A DNA stretch of 64,000 nucleotides. It comes from Micropterix aruncella (Eukaryota; Arthropoda; Insecta; Lepidoptera; Micropterigidae). Made by a program: the position numbers and the translations under genes. Below the pieces are notes generated by a model. It did no database searches, was not told the origin of the DNA, and saw only the letters and a list, made by a program, of their open reading frames with translations. The stretch is from assembly GCA_944548615.1 (NCBI GenBank), contig OX155960.1, forward strand, positions 31,143,888 through 31,207,887. The letters run 5' to 3'. This document shows, piece by piece, positions 1 through 12,545 of the stretch (within the stretch, counting starts at the first letter, position 1; each line of letters opens with the position of its first letter).

Positions 1-76
1 AGAGGGACGATAAGGAATTTCAAAAATATTATAATTTAACCTGTACATTTCATATCTACATGAATATATAGCGAAA

Positions 77-1168
77 TTGGAAAAAATAAACTCGAACCTT
101 GAAAATAAAACTGATTCATACTATCAATTCAACGATATTTCACACACTAACAATACTCTTTCGGAACTCTCGGATTATAATCAAGAGCTTAAGAATGTAA
201 AGCAGATTGTTAGAGATAAAGAACTTGAGTGTCAGATTCTTACAACATCAATTTCCGAAAGAGATAGAAAAATCGAAGAACTAAATAGAGAAAAAAATAT
301 TCATGAGAAAAGCATACCTGACGATGTAATAATCAATGGCTAATCCCAGAAGGAAATATATCTGACGTATAACTCCGTAGATAAAGAAAATATAAATGAT
401 CGATGTAGAAAAGATACAGTCGAGTCTGCGAAAATTAGCGGAAAAAAGAAGAAAGATGGTTCTAAACCAAAACCAAAGAAAACTGAAAATTGCAAGTCAA
501 TGAAATTAATTTCACAAACAAAGACCACAATAGACACTGGAGGAAAGAAAATCATGAGTGAATTAATTAACAAAAAAAGGGACAAGAAAAAACAGAAAAA
601 AGAACCTCAAAAACACCAAGTACTATTTTTAACCGATGAAACCGGAAAAAATAGCGCTTCAAAATTGAGCTCTATCCTACCAACAACACATCGACCTATA
701 AGTATTGTAAAGACAGGAGCGCCTCACTATCTGATGTCGAGGAATGATTATGGCTCGATTGCCTCACTGACGAAAAAAGATTTTTGCGTAATTGCAGGAG
801 CGATACACTACAGTTATTTTAAAAATCGTCAAGTAACCTCAGCGACCACCAACGAAATCCGCTCAAATCTAGAGGAACTACTGAAATCATCGTCGAACAC
901 AAATATGGTCATAGCCTCCATACCGTACAGACTGGATAATGCCGATGCAAATTATGCGATACGGCCATTAAATAAATTATTGCATAAAATCACAACTGCA
1001 TATCCGCATGCGAAATTCATTTGGCTCACGGATCATCTTACCGAAAATGATTATAACCAGAATGGTTCGATGATAAATTCAGGAGGAAAATGGAAACTAT
1101 GTCGACTAATAAACGACTCAATAATTAACACGTTATCGACATGTCAACAGTTTTTTCGAGGTAACTAA
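77..1168 (+). pseudogene. LINE ORF1: coiled coil plus SGNH/esterase-like domain
   Basis: One reading frame is open from about 38 to 1168 except for a single TAA at 341-343. The first part (77-340) is rich in Glu, Lys, Asn and Leu with heptad-like spacing and looks like a coiled coil. It is followed by a Lys-rich basic linker (about 430-610) and a C-terminal alpha/beta domain. That domain has alternating beta-strand-like hydrophobic runs (VLFLTDETG, DFCVIAGAIHYS, NMVIASIPYRLD, KFIWLTDHL), the layout of the SGNH-hydrolase-like domain known from CR1 ORF1 proteins. No clear catalytic Ser-Gly pair is visible, so hydrolase activity is doubtful. ORF1 proteins bind the element RNA. The nonsense codon would block full-length translation. 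Confidence 0.65.
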
Positions 1169-1238
1169 TCGAAACAATGCGCTCGCCATTAAAACCAGAA
1201 ATGTTATAAAAGATACGACACTACAAAGAAAACATACA

Positions 1239-4200
1239 ATGGACAATTTTAGTATTATGCACCTCAATATTCAAGGAGCCAGCAAGAAATCCTTAAAGAC
1301 AGAAATCTTGTGTCAACAAAATGAAGTCAATTTATTATGCCTAACAGAACATTGGTTAAATGACTGTAGCTTAAGTTCGTTCTATTTAACCCCTTGAGTA
1401 TGATACGACCAAATCTGGTTCTGAAACAATTATCCGTTGAGTATGATACGACCAGATCTGGTTCCGCGTTTTTTTCACTTCTTTGACGTTCTCATATTTA
1501 TTCATAATTATCTAATTGTTTTACAAAATGATATTTCAATATTCTATATTCGAAATTTCAATGCAATCATTGTGCAGTTGTTCTTTTTATGATTGGTGTA
1601 GTAGTTTCGTAGTTATAGTACTTTAAGGTCGATGTCGCCGAAAATCCTGCAAAAGAGACAGATGCATCCATGAAAATACCCATTTACTCCAAGGGTTAAA
1701 CAACTATAAGCTAGTAAGCCACTTCTGCAGGACTGGCCATATTCGGGGCGGCAGCTGTATTCTTTCAACCAACAAATTTGAAGCTGCAGATAGAGCCGAC
1801 ATCGTTAATCTATCCCGGGAAAAAATTATCGAGCTTTCATGCGTTCAAATTAAGAAAATTAATTACACAGTAGTCTGCGTCTACAGAATTCCAGACAGCG
1901 ATTTTGACATCTTTATGAATCAACTAGGAAAAGTGATGGATCTTCTTTCTTGTGAAAATAACACGATAATTATGGCTGGGGACTTTAATATTGATCTACT
2001 GAAGCCATCGTACTTCGCAAAAACTCTATGTGATTTCTTAAGAACATACAACATCCAAAGTTTAGTTGATTTCCCTACAAGAATACAAAATTTAAGCGCC
2101 ACGTGTATTGACCTGATATTTTCCAACATATCCTGTGATAAAATTTCAGTACGAAATATATTGATCGATTTCTCAGATCACAACGCACAGCTCTTAGAAT
2201 CTAAAGTCCATAAAAAACCGACTAATGGAGGGCATGTTTGGAAAAGACCTTTTACCACCAATAATATAGGTAATTTCTGCAACAAAATTGCTAATGAACA
2301 CCTTTACCTTGACTTGCTCAATCCCGAGGACACTTTTTCAGATTTTTTAAGATTGTTTAACTGTAATCTTGAAGCTTGTTTTCCAAAAAAGTTACATTGC
2401 GCAGACCAACGCAAAAAACGCTCTTGGATCACTCCAGGGCTGAAAACATCACTGACTAAGCTTCAACTTTTACAAGATATCTGCAATAGCGACAATAGTA
2501 GCGGACTCAAAAATTACTACTTAAAATACAAAAACGTTTATGACCAAGCTGTGGTAACAGCAAAACGGATTAGTATTAAACAAGAAATAGTAAACTCTAG
2601 AAATCAGATACAGGCCACATGGAAAATTATTAATAGAGAGTGTAGAAACAAAGGCAATGACCATGACAATATAACTGAAGTAATCCATGATAATATAAAA
2701 TATACGGAACCAGAAGAACTAGCTAACATTTTTAATGACTTTTTTATCAATGCTTGTAATACTATAAATAAGGCGCTGCCGTCCAGTCAGAAGGCTAATA
2801 ATATAGTAGCGGTTCCAGAATCCATATATCTCTATCCAATTACTGAAACGGAGCTAATTTCCTGTATAAAAGGCCTGAAGTCTAAACCTGCGACTGATAT
2901 TTGGGAACATTCTATGAAACTTATAAAAGATGCGTCCGCCGTAATTACACCCAAATTGCTTCCCATTTTGAATAGCTGCCTAAAACTAGGAGTCTTTCCT
3001 TCTAAAATGAAAATAGCGAAAGTACTTCCTATTCATAAGAAAGGTTCAAAAACAGAACTAAATAATTTTCGCCCAATATCTTTGGTGCCTTGTTTTGCAA
3101 AGGTTTTCGAGAAAATAATTTTCAATCGTCTTTTAGAATTCTTGGATAAAAAGAACATACTATCCAATAACCAGTTTGGATTTAGAAAACATAAATCAAC
3201 CACCATGGCAATTGGGGAACTAGTAAAGCTCATATTAAAAGCCTTGGACAACTCTCTAAATCCGCTCGCGGTATTCTGTGATTTGTCCAAGGCTTTCGAT
3301 TCTGTCAATCATGATATCCTTCTATATAAACTTGAGCTGTACGGATTTAGAGGCAGAACTCTCGATTTAATAAAGTCATATCTTAAAAATAGGTCTCAAA
3401 TTGTGGAGATAAAGAAAATTAAATCACTCCCAAAACCTATAACATGTGGAGTACCTCAAGGTTCTATTTTGGGTCCGCTATTATTTATTATTTTTATAAA
3501 TGATGTGGGTGATTCAATGTCCTTAAATTGTAATACATTACTATACGCAGATGACACTAGTTTTGTATTCCAAGGTACAACTAGCGATGAAGTAGGACAA
3601 AATGCCAACAAATGTCTCTCTGTAGCTAGTAACTGGTTTAAAACGAACCAATTATTATTAAATCCCACCAAAACCGTAGCCATGAATTTTGCCTTAAAAA
3701 AAGTTAACAATATCAATATCATCATGGACTCTAATAAAGTTCAGGTCGTTAACGCGGCCAAATTTCTAGGTATTACAATAGACCAGAAATTAAACTGGAG
3801 TCCACATATCGAGAGGCTATCGAAGGAACTGTGTTCTGCTATTTATGCCATACGAAAAATCAAATTTCTAGCCGGTGAACAAGCCGCAATGAGCACATAC
3901 TATGCGTGCTTTCATTCGAAGATGGCTTATGGTATCCTAACATGGGGTAATGCACCAGATAGCCATCGTATTTTTATACTGCAAAAGCAAGCTCTCAGGA
4001 CGATATTTGGGTTAAAAAGAGACGACCACTGTGCTCCGATCTTTAAAAATAAAAAAATATTAACATTTCAATCTGAATTTATATATCAATGCATAATTTA
4101 TGCGAAAGCAAATTTGAAAAACGAGGAAAAGCATTCGAGTCTGCATGAACATAACACTCGCAATAAAAATAATGTAGTAATTAGTAATCCCCAAAGTGCG

Positions 4201-4381
4201 GCTTTCTTTATACCAGAGATCATATTTATATTTGGGGTTTAAATTTTTCAACTCATGGCCAGCAGAAATTAAAATACTTCAAGAGGTTGCATTTAAGAAA
4301 TGCATAAAAAGAAACTTAGCCATGCATGCTCTCTATAATTTGGATGAATTTGACAAGGCCGTCTTAGTTTTTAAAAAATAA
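1239..4381 (+). pseudogene. LINE ORF2: AP endonuclease and reverse transcriptase
   Basis: The ORF begins with an endonuclease N-terminus (MHLNIQGASKK, then TEHWL). It is interrupted by a MITE at 1386-1699 and resumes with the rest of the APE-type endonuclease (VCVYRIP, AGDFNIDL at about 1975-2000, SDHNAQ). The reverse transcriptase follows: KVLPIHKKGSK, NFRPISLVP, DLSKAFDSVNH, GVPQGSILGPLLF and the catalytic YADD at about 3544-3555, then thumb sequence. The frame stays open from 1915 to 4242. A one-base shift near 4196-4200 moves the last ~60 codons to another frame ending at 4381 (FKFFNSWPAEI is the typical LINE C-terminal motif). The MITE plus its duplicated TTAA is 310 bp, which accounts exactly for the frame change between 1239 and 1915. 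Confidence 0.88.
1386..1699. mobile_element. TTAA-flanked MITE (piggyBac-type), copy 1
   Basis: A 306-bp non-coding element (1390-1695) lies between two TTAA tetranucleotides (1386-1389 and 1696-1699). Its ends are short inverted repeats, CCCCTTGAGTA at the left and the complement of CCCTTGGAGTA at the right. TTAA target duplications and CCC-starting termini are hallmarks of the piggyBac superfamily. The left end also holds two tandem copies of a GAGTATGATACGACC unit. It has no coding capacity, so it would need a transposase from elsewhere. A near-identical copy lies at 27016-27328. Confidence 0.85.
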
Positions 4382-4720
4382 ATTAGCTTTTATCAAATTT
4401 GTTCTGTATTTTGTCACCGTAGTTTTGATTTTATTGTAAAACTTGTTGTTTATTAACTGATTATTTTAAAATTTCTTGATTGACTATTTTTAAAACTTAT
4501 TGATAGATTATTTAAAAATGTTGTTTACATTTTTTTTTTGTTATTTGAGTCTGTAAGATTGAATTTTTATAATTGATCCGATGGTGTCTTGCTTTTACAT
4601 ATAAAAAGTATATGTACACGTAATGAAGTTGTAATAACCTCTAGAAAATGTAAAATGACGTATTCCACAGTATGTACTTTTTGGAATTAATAAAATATGA
4701 CTATGACTATGACTATGACT

Positions 4721-7229
4721 AATGAATTTTATATTTTAGTAGTGGAATATTACCCGGTGTTACCGGTGGCGTTCATGGCGGGTGTATTGGCGATCAATTG
4801 AAAGCCATACACCCGCCATAGAAATGGATGTGCTCCAGCGCCATCTAGAGGCGAGTTGCAACAAAGCGGATAGCATAAAAACCTTCTCCACGGAAAAATA
4901 CATAAATGTGCCAACTTCCATGGTGATCGGTCAAATGGCGAGTTTATTAAACACAATATTCATATTTATTTTTTTTTATTTTACATCATATCAAGAGTTA
5001 ATTTGTTTATCATTATTTATCGTAGTTAAAAGCAACATTCAGGATTATTTTATTTATATCTTTGTATTTTTCCGATTTGACTATTGAGAGTATTGATTTT
5101 CCTAATCTTCCATAATTATTTATATTACAATCTTTTCTTTTTTTTATTTTTTTTGTATTTTCTAATTTTGATTATTTACATTACTAAATACAATCATTGA
5201 TTATCAAAGATGGATTATAATATAAAAAAATATTTTGACTATTTCTATTGCGACATTGTTATTGATTTAATTTTATATTTTTTATAATTTTAATTTAACT
5301 GTTTTATAACCGACTCTTAGTTTTTATATTTTGACTAGCTGCAGTATTTAAGCAACTCCAATTATTTTAAAAAGATCTTAAATCTTTATTTTAAATTGAA
5401 ATATTAATTGTTTTACAATTAAAAAATAATAGTCGATATTTAAAAAAATAAGTATACCACATAACGTATAATACCATTTATTCAACTTGACTGTACTAGG
5501 AGTAGGGATTCCTACCAACTGGCTTATTTGAAAAAATAAAAAAAAATCTAAATTATTTTTTATTCTGATTTGAACTTATTCACTGGCATTTTAATTTTCT
5601 AATTTTAAATAATTCATAACTTTTAATATAGTTTTTGCATTTTTATTTTGTTGTGCATTAATGATCAAATGATTATTTTATTTTTTTCAATATACATATA
5701 ATAATTTCAATTGATATATGCTTTTTTTATAAACACAGTGCCAGCACACAAAATATGTTTACCTTAAACAGATCCCGGCGTTGCCACTGGACTTTGCGAT
5801 GCATTCATTTTCTGTCATTTATTTATTTATTTATTGGTCCACAAAAAAAATACACCGTTAGCACTTAACATAGATTGTATTGCTCCTAACTAGGCAGAGC
5901 CTGTTCTAAGGAGAACACCAATACAAATGATTATAAACTACATTACTTCCAAAATAAAAATAAAAAATTTTGATCAAATCAAGTTAAAATGAAATTCTCA
6001 CTACACCAAAATAATGTTAGAACTATAATCAAGTAATACTAAATAATCATGTATAATAATAATAGTGATATATAATAGCAATAATAAATAATCATTTATA
6101 ATATATAACAATTAGTAAAAATACGTATATAAAATATATAGAAAATAAATATATTTATTTATTTCAAAATTGTGATGAATGTTTTCTCCATCTCTCTCCT
6201 ACCAAGGTTTATTAACCATAATGTAAGGTGATATTTTTGTTGGTTGCTGCTAATTTCCAATATGTTCTCTTTACTCATGATATATTGATTCAATCATTAA
6301 TTTTATAGTGTATAAAATCCTTAGAGATGAAATCAATGATTCAATTTATAAAATATGTTTGTGCTTAGTTCCTAAGCTAAGAGTATTTACTCACATATTA
6401 TATTTGCATGACTAAATAAATAAATTTAAAAAATATATTATATATATATAAATCAATGTACCTTTACCACTACATTTGCCTACGATAACCGCGCGCCGCG
6501 CTTCTGAACTTACATTGCTACATTGGGCTCCACGCGAATTCTGTCCAGAAATCCTCATTCAGACCACCGGCATAAGCTACTCTTCAAATGGAGCAAAATA
6601 AAATGACTGGAATTCTTTAGTCGTTCGTGCAGAGTTTCGCACCTCCAGATCCGGCTAATAAAGCAGCGGCGGCGGTAATATAATAATGAATGAACGGTGC
6701 AGGAGTGCAGGGCATCAGCCATTGTGGGCCTCGGATGGGCGCATTGTTCCATGGCGGGCGGTTTTTTTACGATAATGAAAATGACGGTAAACGTCGTCGG
6801 GAAACGCGCAATCGTAAATCAATCAATCGCTCCGCGACCGACGACCAGAGCCTAACCGTGTTGGGCGCACGTTGCTCGTCAGCGCTGAACCTAACATTAC
6901 ATTCTGGCAATCCTGGCGAAATAAGAAGCACACTGAAAGAAATTATCATAATAAAATGGCAACATCATGCATCTGCACTGGATTAGGAGCTCCTAGTGAC
7001 CGGGATATCAACCAAGATAAAAAAATATAGATACATAAGTAGACAGACAGACATTTGATTAAACATCAACCCAATAGCAATGGTTAAGTTTTGGAAAACT
7101 GTTGATAATCATAAATTTAATAATCTTAGTTTTTTTATGAATTTTGTTTATCATGTGAACTAATTTTTGAAACTTTATCAACGAGAGAATGGGGCTGGTA
7201 AGGCACTCGAGAGGTTGGCGTAACTAAAA
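4721..7229. other. AT-rich intergenic DNA with TE debris
   Basis: No convincing gene is seen. The stretch is very AT-rich (4960-6480) with short homopolymer runs. A (TTTA)n run at about 5817-5835, followed by a segment of the type seen at the reversed 3' end of LINEs (the similar (TTTA)n head at 45580 adjoins a comparable segment), suggests a minus-strand LINE tail at about 5815-5945. A small CpG-richer patch lies at 6480-6560 and 6640-6860, without a recognisable product. Confidence 0.5.
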
Positions 7230-7419
7230 TATTTTACATGTTGACCATTACTAATGGATTCATACGTGTCCGAATATAGAACACGTTCAAAGTGGTTGCC
7301 AGTACGCCAAAGGAGAAATGTTCATATACTTGCTCTCCTCTATCATGTACCCTCTCCCAATCAACTGTAAAACTTCATGTTACTACACCACAATCACAAT
7401 AAAATAAATTGAATTGAAG

Positions 7420-7640
7420 GAACACCATCGTATCTGCACGAGCTTTTCGAGTTATGTTCCTAAGGTCTCATACTGTCATTTCACAATTTATTCAAGATTC
7501 ATTGCTATAACACCGATTTCTAATACTACTCTTTCTGTGTCTATGGCGCAAGACTATGATTGATCTCCCAGCAAATATACGAAACTCGCCTTTAAAGTAC
7601 TATAGATGTATAAGAAGTAACCAGTTGCTCCCTTTCTCTC
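7420..7640 (+). pseudogene. Decayed LINE reverse-transcriptase C-terminus
   Basis: Broken reading frames encode the end of a LINE ORF2. PSYLHELFEL is followed after a frameshift by a segment matching the usual pattern of a Val-Tyr-Gly-Ala-Arg-Leu-Trp block followed by Leu-Pro-Ala-Asn-Ile-Arg. At least two frameshifts separate the pieces. The clade is not certain (R1/Jockey/I type), and the element is too short and eroded to place ends. Confidence 0.5.
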
Positions 7641-7895
7641 TTCTTTATCTCCCAATTTCCTATCCTCGGGCATTCTGAGTTTCAAATATAATAGTTTGTA
7701 TTATACAATATAAAGTATTATATTTGCAACAAACAATTAAGTTTGCCTGCATACGCAAAGTTATTTGTTTAACAATCTGTAGTTCCACAGCGCGCGCATG
7801 TACCACTGCACAGTGGTTAGGTTAGTTGCAAGATGTCATGTGGCCATATTGCTTATTTTTTAAGTGCAAAGAAGGAGTTTATTATTATTTAATAC

Positions 7896-8632
7896 TAGCT
7901 GACCCGTGCCCACTTCGTTGGGCGGTAAACATTTTTACTCGTGATGAAATTATGAGTGTGGTTCGGTTAGTACTGAGTGCTATGATTTATTTCCTGACTG
8001 CCAAAAGGAGGGTTATATTTTTACTGTCCAGAGATTACTTCCTACAACGTCACAAACTTTACCTCTTTATAATATTGGTATAGATAGGTTACGACACGGT
8101 CGCGGTTCCATGCCTATGTCGTATTATCTCTTTAACTATTTATGCAGTAAAAGAAAAAAGTATTTTGTTTTAAACACTTGAGACGATAAATTTACTTATT
8201 TTGATAAGAATTCATATGTTGATAATATGGCCAATAAACATGACCTAACGAATTAAATTATTTTTTTAATATAAAATACTATTTTTTGTGACTTAAACAT
8301 AAAAGTTAGATAAATGCTGTCGCTGACTTTTTTGTAGGCATTATCAAGTTCTACAACTTTTCTCTAGAACTTAATCATATATCTCTCATCGTTAAGGCAG
8401 CGTTAGTTAGAAACGTTTTCGTTCGACCGCTTATTCTCCGACTTACTTTGCAAATCCGACTACCACGAAAAAGTATTTTCATTTTTCGAATTAATATATA
8501 GCCTATGACACTCACAAATAACGTGGCTTTCTATTGGTAAAAGAATTTTCAAAATCGGCTCAGTAGATCCAGAGATTACTTCCTACAACGTCACAAACTT
8601 TACCTCTTTATAATATTAGTATAGATTATACC
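7896..8632 (+). repeat. Interspersed-repeat remnant with a ~60-bp direct duplication
   Basis: The stretch begins GCTGACCCGTGCCCACTTCG, a sequence type found at many dispersed insect repeats. Its end segment (AGAGATTACTTCCTACAACG through TTTATAATATT and TATAGAT) occurs twice, at about 8026-8086 and 8571-8631, nearly identical. This looks like a repeat whose 3' end was duplicated, or two overlapping insertions of one family. It has no coding capacity. Confidence 0.55.
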
Positions 8633-8640
8633 TGGCCCAT

Positions 8641-9186
8641 ATCACAACAATCGACGATCTCCGTTGGCTAATGTAGAGTATGTATTGCGACTGTGTCCTC
8701 GCAATATCAGCAATTTTGTGTTTTTGCGATGATTAAGTAAATTTTGTTACATAGAATTTCCAACATCACCAGCTCTAAACTACGACACCGATTTTAATGC
8801 GATTCATACTGTGTGTAGAGATAACTTTGGAGCTCGCCATTTTTATTGTGCTATGGTCGTTAGAAATAAAGATGGGCATTTGGGATAGTGGCGCATTATT
8901 AGCGGGGTTAGTTGACGCAGGACATAATCTTTACTAAACGCAACGACATGCATAGTAAAATCAGAAAAGTGGAAATATCGTAATCAAACGGTCAAAGGAA
9001 GAAATGTTTGTTTGAACTTGAATATTACTGCGTCTACGTATCCCACAGGTTGATTCACTAAACATGGTTTACAAAAATGAGATATACAATTAAATTTACA
9101 ACTACGGTATTGTATGTTTAATTGTAAATCTCATTTTATGTTATTAAAATATTCATTAACATTTTTTAAAATATCTACCCGAACTA
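8641..9186. other. Intergenic DNA with a short hairpin
   Basis: No gene is seen. One imperfect hairpin at about 9076-9135 pairs AAAATGAGATATACAATTAAA with its near-complement around a ~30-nt spacer. The rest is unremarkable AT-rich sequence. Confidence 0.4.
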
Positions 9187-9618
9187 CACTGTGGAAAATA
9201 TTGGATTGCTTCTTACCTTACCATTTTGTTATTACGGTTTTATACAGAATTACGATGTTTCAATCGTAATTTCGTTGAATAACAAGGTATTTTGTTGAAA
9301 CTCCATTTACTTGATTATATGTATTAACATTTTCCTTACGGTTAATACAGAAATAACAGTATACTGTAGTTTCAAAATTATTCATGTGTCCGACTATAAC
9401 CGTACGTATACTACTACTACATGATTTCACGTTAGAAGCGAGATCCCAAGGTTGCGACGTAATGAAATAACATTATATTTTACTGTCGTCACGCTAACAC
9501 CTAACACCGTTTCGCATCATATTAATTCATACGTATGGACTACAGTCCGCGTTATATACGTAATCCTTGTTGAAACATTCGTATTTCCGTGTATTACATC
9601 GTCATAGTATTCTCAGTG
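9187..9618. mobile_element. Mariner-like MITE, copy 1
   Basis: A 432-bp non-coding element. It begins CACTGTGGAAAATATTGGA, ends with the complement of CACTGAGAATAC, and is flanked on each side by TA, as in Tc1/mariner insertions. Its interior is clearly homologous along its length to 16826-17269 and, for its first ~75 bp, to the complement of 10068-10145. No transposase is encoded. Confidence 0.7.
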
Positions 9619-10067
9619 TAGTTTTCGCGTTTGCATTTGATTTTACATGTCTCATCGTGACATTTTCTCTACTCCTTTTCGCTTCTGCTGCTTTAACCAC
9701 CAAGGTAAAAGGATGTGGTCGTCATTCTCGCTAATCTCGATTTTCGATAATCCAGATATAGGTCATTATCAATCTCATGACCGATATCAGAAGTGAGTAG
9801 TATTTGGAAATACCGACCGATTTTGCATCATTTCTTTACAACGCTGATTTTAGGCGTGTCGTCTGCTAAAGCGGTTGCTTTAACTGCTGCTAGGAATAAA
9901 ATTAAGTATCCCAGCATTCTGAATCGTCTGCCGCTATATAGTTCTATGTAAATCGGTCTGCTCGTATACAACGAACCTCCCACTATCAATGAAGGCAAAA
10001 CATAATAACAATGCCAATGCCTTACCGCGAGATAACCAGGTTAATCACCAGCGGGCCGACACTCTCT

Positions 10068-10145
10068 AAGGAAACATCGATATTCTTTACAAAACCGTAA
10101 TAGCAAAGTGGTAATGTAAGAATCAATTCAATATTTTTCTCAGTG
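10068..10145 (-). mobile_element. Mariner-like MITE, truncated copy 3
   Basis: Read on the minus strand, this begins CACTGAGAAAAATATTGAAT and matches the first ~75 bp of the elements at 9187 and 16826, then homology stops. A TA lies directly outside the CACTG end. It abuts a reverse-transcriptase fragment (10146 onward), so it may have inserted into that older LINE. Confidence 0.6.
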
Positions 10146-10322
10146 TATACTGTTGACGTGCGCTGAAGTACCCCATAAAAGAATACTATAGCGCAGATGT
10201 GATTCAACCTGTTGAAACAACTCCTGATAAAGCATAGTAGGCTGGCGACAGTTTGGACTGTCGCCAGCCTGCTCTATATTATGTATATCCTTAGAATCAG
10301 TCATCGGGTTATTCGATAGCAT
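10146..10322 (-). pseudogene. LINE reverse-transcriptase fragment
   Basis: The minus strand encodes LRYSILLWGTSAHVNSI, the conserved block just after the RT thumb in CR1/Jockey-like LINEs (Tyr-Gly-Ile-Leu-Trp-Gly pattern), before being cut at the MITE end at 10145. A related fragment is on the plus strand at 19351-19456 (YDILLWGTAAHI). Confidence 0.5.
10239..10270. repeat. Perfect 14-bp hairpin
   Basis: AGGCTGGCGACAGT (10239-10252) and its exact complement (10257-10270) are separated by a TTGG loop. No associated gene or T-run is seen. A similar CAGGCTGG-containing inverted repeat is at 11025-11072. Confidence 0.8.
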
Positions 10323-10330
10323 TCTCTGTC

Positions 10331-11914
10331 TATCTCCTCTCTCTTTCTCTCTCTCTCACACACACTCTTTCTCTCCGCGACCTTGAATAAAAAGGCATTC
10401 CTTCGCTTTATTCTATCTTCCTGTTTTTTAATCCTCTTTTTATTGAACAATAAAGATGCGTAGGCCAGTGTCCCGATGCGCCATTGTGCACGAGATGATG
10501 CAGTCTACTGCTTCTGGCGGCTGGCTACGCCTACAGTCGATTTCATGCCGGGGACCACCTTAGATTATGTGGGTAATGAAAATGGAGTAATATAGTTAGG
10601 CGACAGAATAAGAAATACGTTGTAGCGTAAGTTGGGTGTGTATGTATACCGGAATGCCAGAGCACCTCCATAGTTTCCACTATACTTCCGATGAATCAAA
10701 GGCATTCTAAGAGGAATAGCCGATTCCCAAACACGCCTAGCGAAAAAAATGTCATGAATACAAATAACAGATACTTATGAAATCGAACATAAATATTATT
10801 ATTTTATTTAATTATTTATTTCAATCATAAGATAAAATACGGAAATACATAAAATGGTTATACCACGTAATTGTGCAAAGTAAATGACGAACCACATTCA
10901 CATGACCATGCTCAGCGCATACCCAACTAGGCTGAATATAGCATCTGGACATTATACGACGTGTTATCTGACTTATGTGGAGAAGCATAACTGACGTAGG
11001 TACACATTCAGTAGATATCGTTATCAGGCTGGTATAAGGATTACGTTATCTACGTAATTGTTATACCAGCCTGGGGTGACGGATTTGCCCGTTGTAGTGA
11101 GACCGCCCGGTGCAGAGGTCAACCGATGATCTGACAAAGATTTGCTTTCTATTACCCTATATTGTATGTTCTTTTTTGACCTCAGCTTTGGCTCTTTCTG
11201 ACGACCGGGTATCCGTATACTTTTTCAACAACCTTGCAACTGTGGATCAATTAAACTTCCTATGGCAGCAATCTCTTTCATACTATTCCCTCAGAAGATA
11301 ACTTAATAATCACATATTTGTTTTCGGACGACAATTCTACACTTTCACTATTTTCAAAACACCGAAAACCTCGAAAAACGGATAATTCCAAAAACGTCAG
11401 ATTAGACAAGTCTAAATTGCCGCGGTAAATACTTTTATTATGTGGCCAGATAGCCTAAACAGTTTCAAGTTATCTTGTTTCTTTTTTGAATAATATTTCA
11501 TAATTTTTGCTAAAAATATGAGATTGATCTAAACTATTCTAAACAGACTAGTGAGACAATAATTATTTCCACTACTGTTTAATATCCATTGAAACAAATA
11601 AAATAATAATAGATAAGACACCTACTTGATCGCACCTGCTAAGTGCAACAAACATAATATAAGTTTTGTAAAAACAACATATCCATTAATAATTACCTAC
11701 ATATTACTATAAAGTAATATAAACGAATGTAAATTAATTAACGCTGAATCGACACCGGTCTTCGTAGGGTGTTATAAATGGTGTTATGGTACAAATTTTC
11801 TAAAAAATACGCTGAAGCTTGGAAGTTTGGTCGTTACGCTATTATAGCTCAAAACCGACAAATTATAAATATTTTTTCATATACATATTTACTATAGTTT
11901 TATCTATCACTAGA
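10331..11914. other. Intergenic DNA
   Basis: No gene is supported. It contains a CT/CA-rich simple stretch (10330-10375), a (TTTA)-rich LINE-tail-like segment at about 10798-10860, and a 13-bp inverted repeat (CAGGCTGGTATAA at 11025-11037, complement at 11060-11072). An open stretch at 11110-11301 has no recognisable similarity. Confidence 0.4.
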
Positions 11915-12545
11915 TGACCGGTGAACTTCGTACCACCTAAAATTGATTTGATTGTAACTCTTCATAAGCGTTTATTGATCCTAATCAACCTTCCAAATCC
12001 AATTCGCTGAAATCTATAATATGGCCGAATCATGTACGGTTTGAGTTTTTCGACTTTTTCAGCTTTTTCGACTTTTTCAACTTTCCGTCATTTTCAACTT
12101 TTCCGACTTTTTGCATTTTTCGACTTTTTGGACTTTTTTGACTTTTTCGACTCTTGACTTTTTCGACTTTTCCGACTTTTCCGACTTTTTCGACTTTTCC
12201 GACTTTTTCGACTTTTTCGACTTTTTTGACTTTTTTGACTCTTTTCGACTTTTTGAAATTTTACACAATCGCACGGAATGAATAACAGTTATGGATGGCG
12301 CAGATGTCAGACAATAGGATCGCCGCGAACGCCGTCTATTGAAAGTGGCCCATTTCCCAAAATGACCAATTTCTATTTTTTCAATTTTCGGTTGTTTCTT
12401 TTAATTTTTCCTATTTTTTTTTTGTAAACCACCCCTGAATCAAGGCAAACAGAACAAAAAAATAATAATTCAAATCGGTCGAGTCATTTTCGAGATCTTG
12501 CGAGACTAACACACGGCGATTCATTTTTATATATAAGAAGAAGAT
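11915..12545 (+). repeat. Interspersed-repeat remnant containing a CTTTTTCGA-type minisatellite
   Basis: The remnant starts with a GATGACCGGTGAACTTCGTA-type motif, like the repeat at 7896, and ends near TATATATAAGAAGAAGA. Inside, 12036-12258 is a degenerate tandem array of 9-12-bp CGACTTTTT/CCGACTTTT units. Read on the minus strand it gives a Lys-Ser-Lys-Lys/Glu-Lys-Ser low-complexity frame, which is a by-product of the repeat rather than a gene. Confidence 0.6.

Larger units (their letters stand above)
1..4720 (+). mobile_element. CR1-like non-LTR retrotransposon, nearly full length
   Basis: The element enters the window already in progress. It carries an ORF1 (coiled coil plus SGNH-like domain), an ORF2 (AP endonuclease plus reverse transcriptase) and a 3' UTR with AATAAA at 4689-4694, and ends in a short tandem TATGAC tail at about 4696-4720. 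ORF1 with an esterase-like domain and a short-repeat 3' tail instead of poly(A) are traits of the CR1 superfamily. Three lesions are seen: a stop codon in ORF1, a 306-bp MITE in the endonuclease region, and a frameshift near the ORF2 end. The long open RT suggests a fairly recent insertion. The exact clade (CR1, L2, Kiri) is not determined, and the 5' target duplication lies outside the window or is not recognisable. Confidence 0.85.

Noticed and set aside
1..4720. Possible host gene for the ORF1 SGNH-like domain
   Set aside because: Position directly before an EN-RT ORF and a coiled-coil N-terminus mark it as a LINE ORF1.
12077..12274. Lys/Ser-rich protein on the minus strand
   Set aside because: A by-product of a CTTTTTCGA-type minisatellite.
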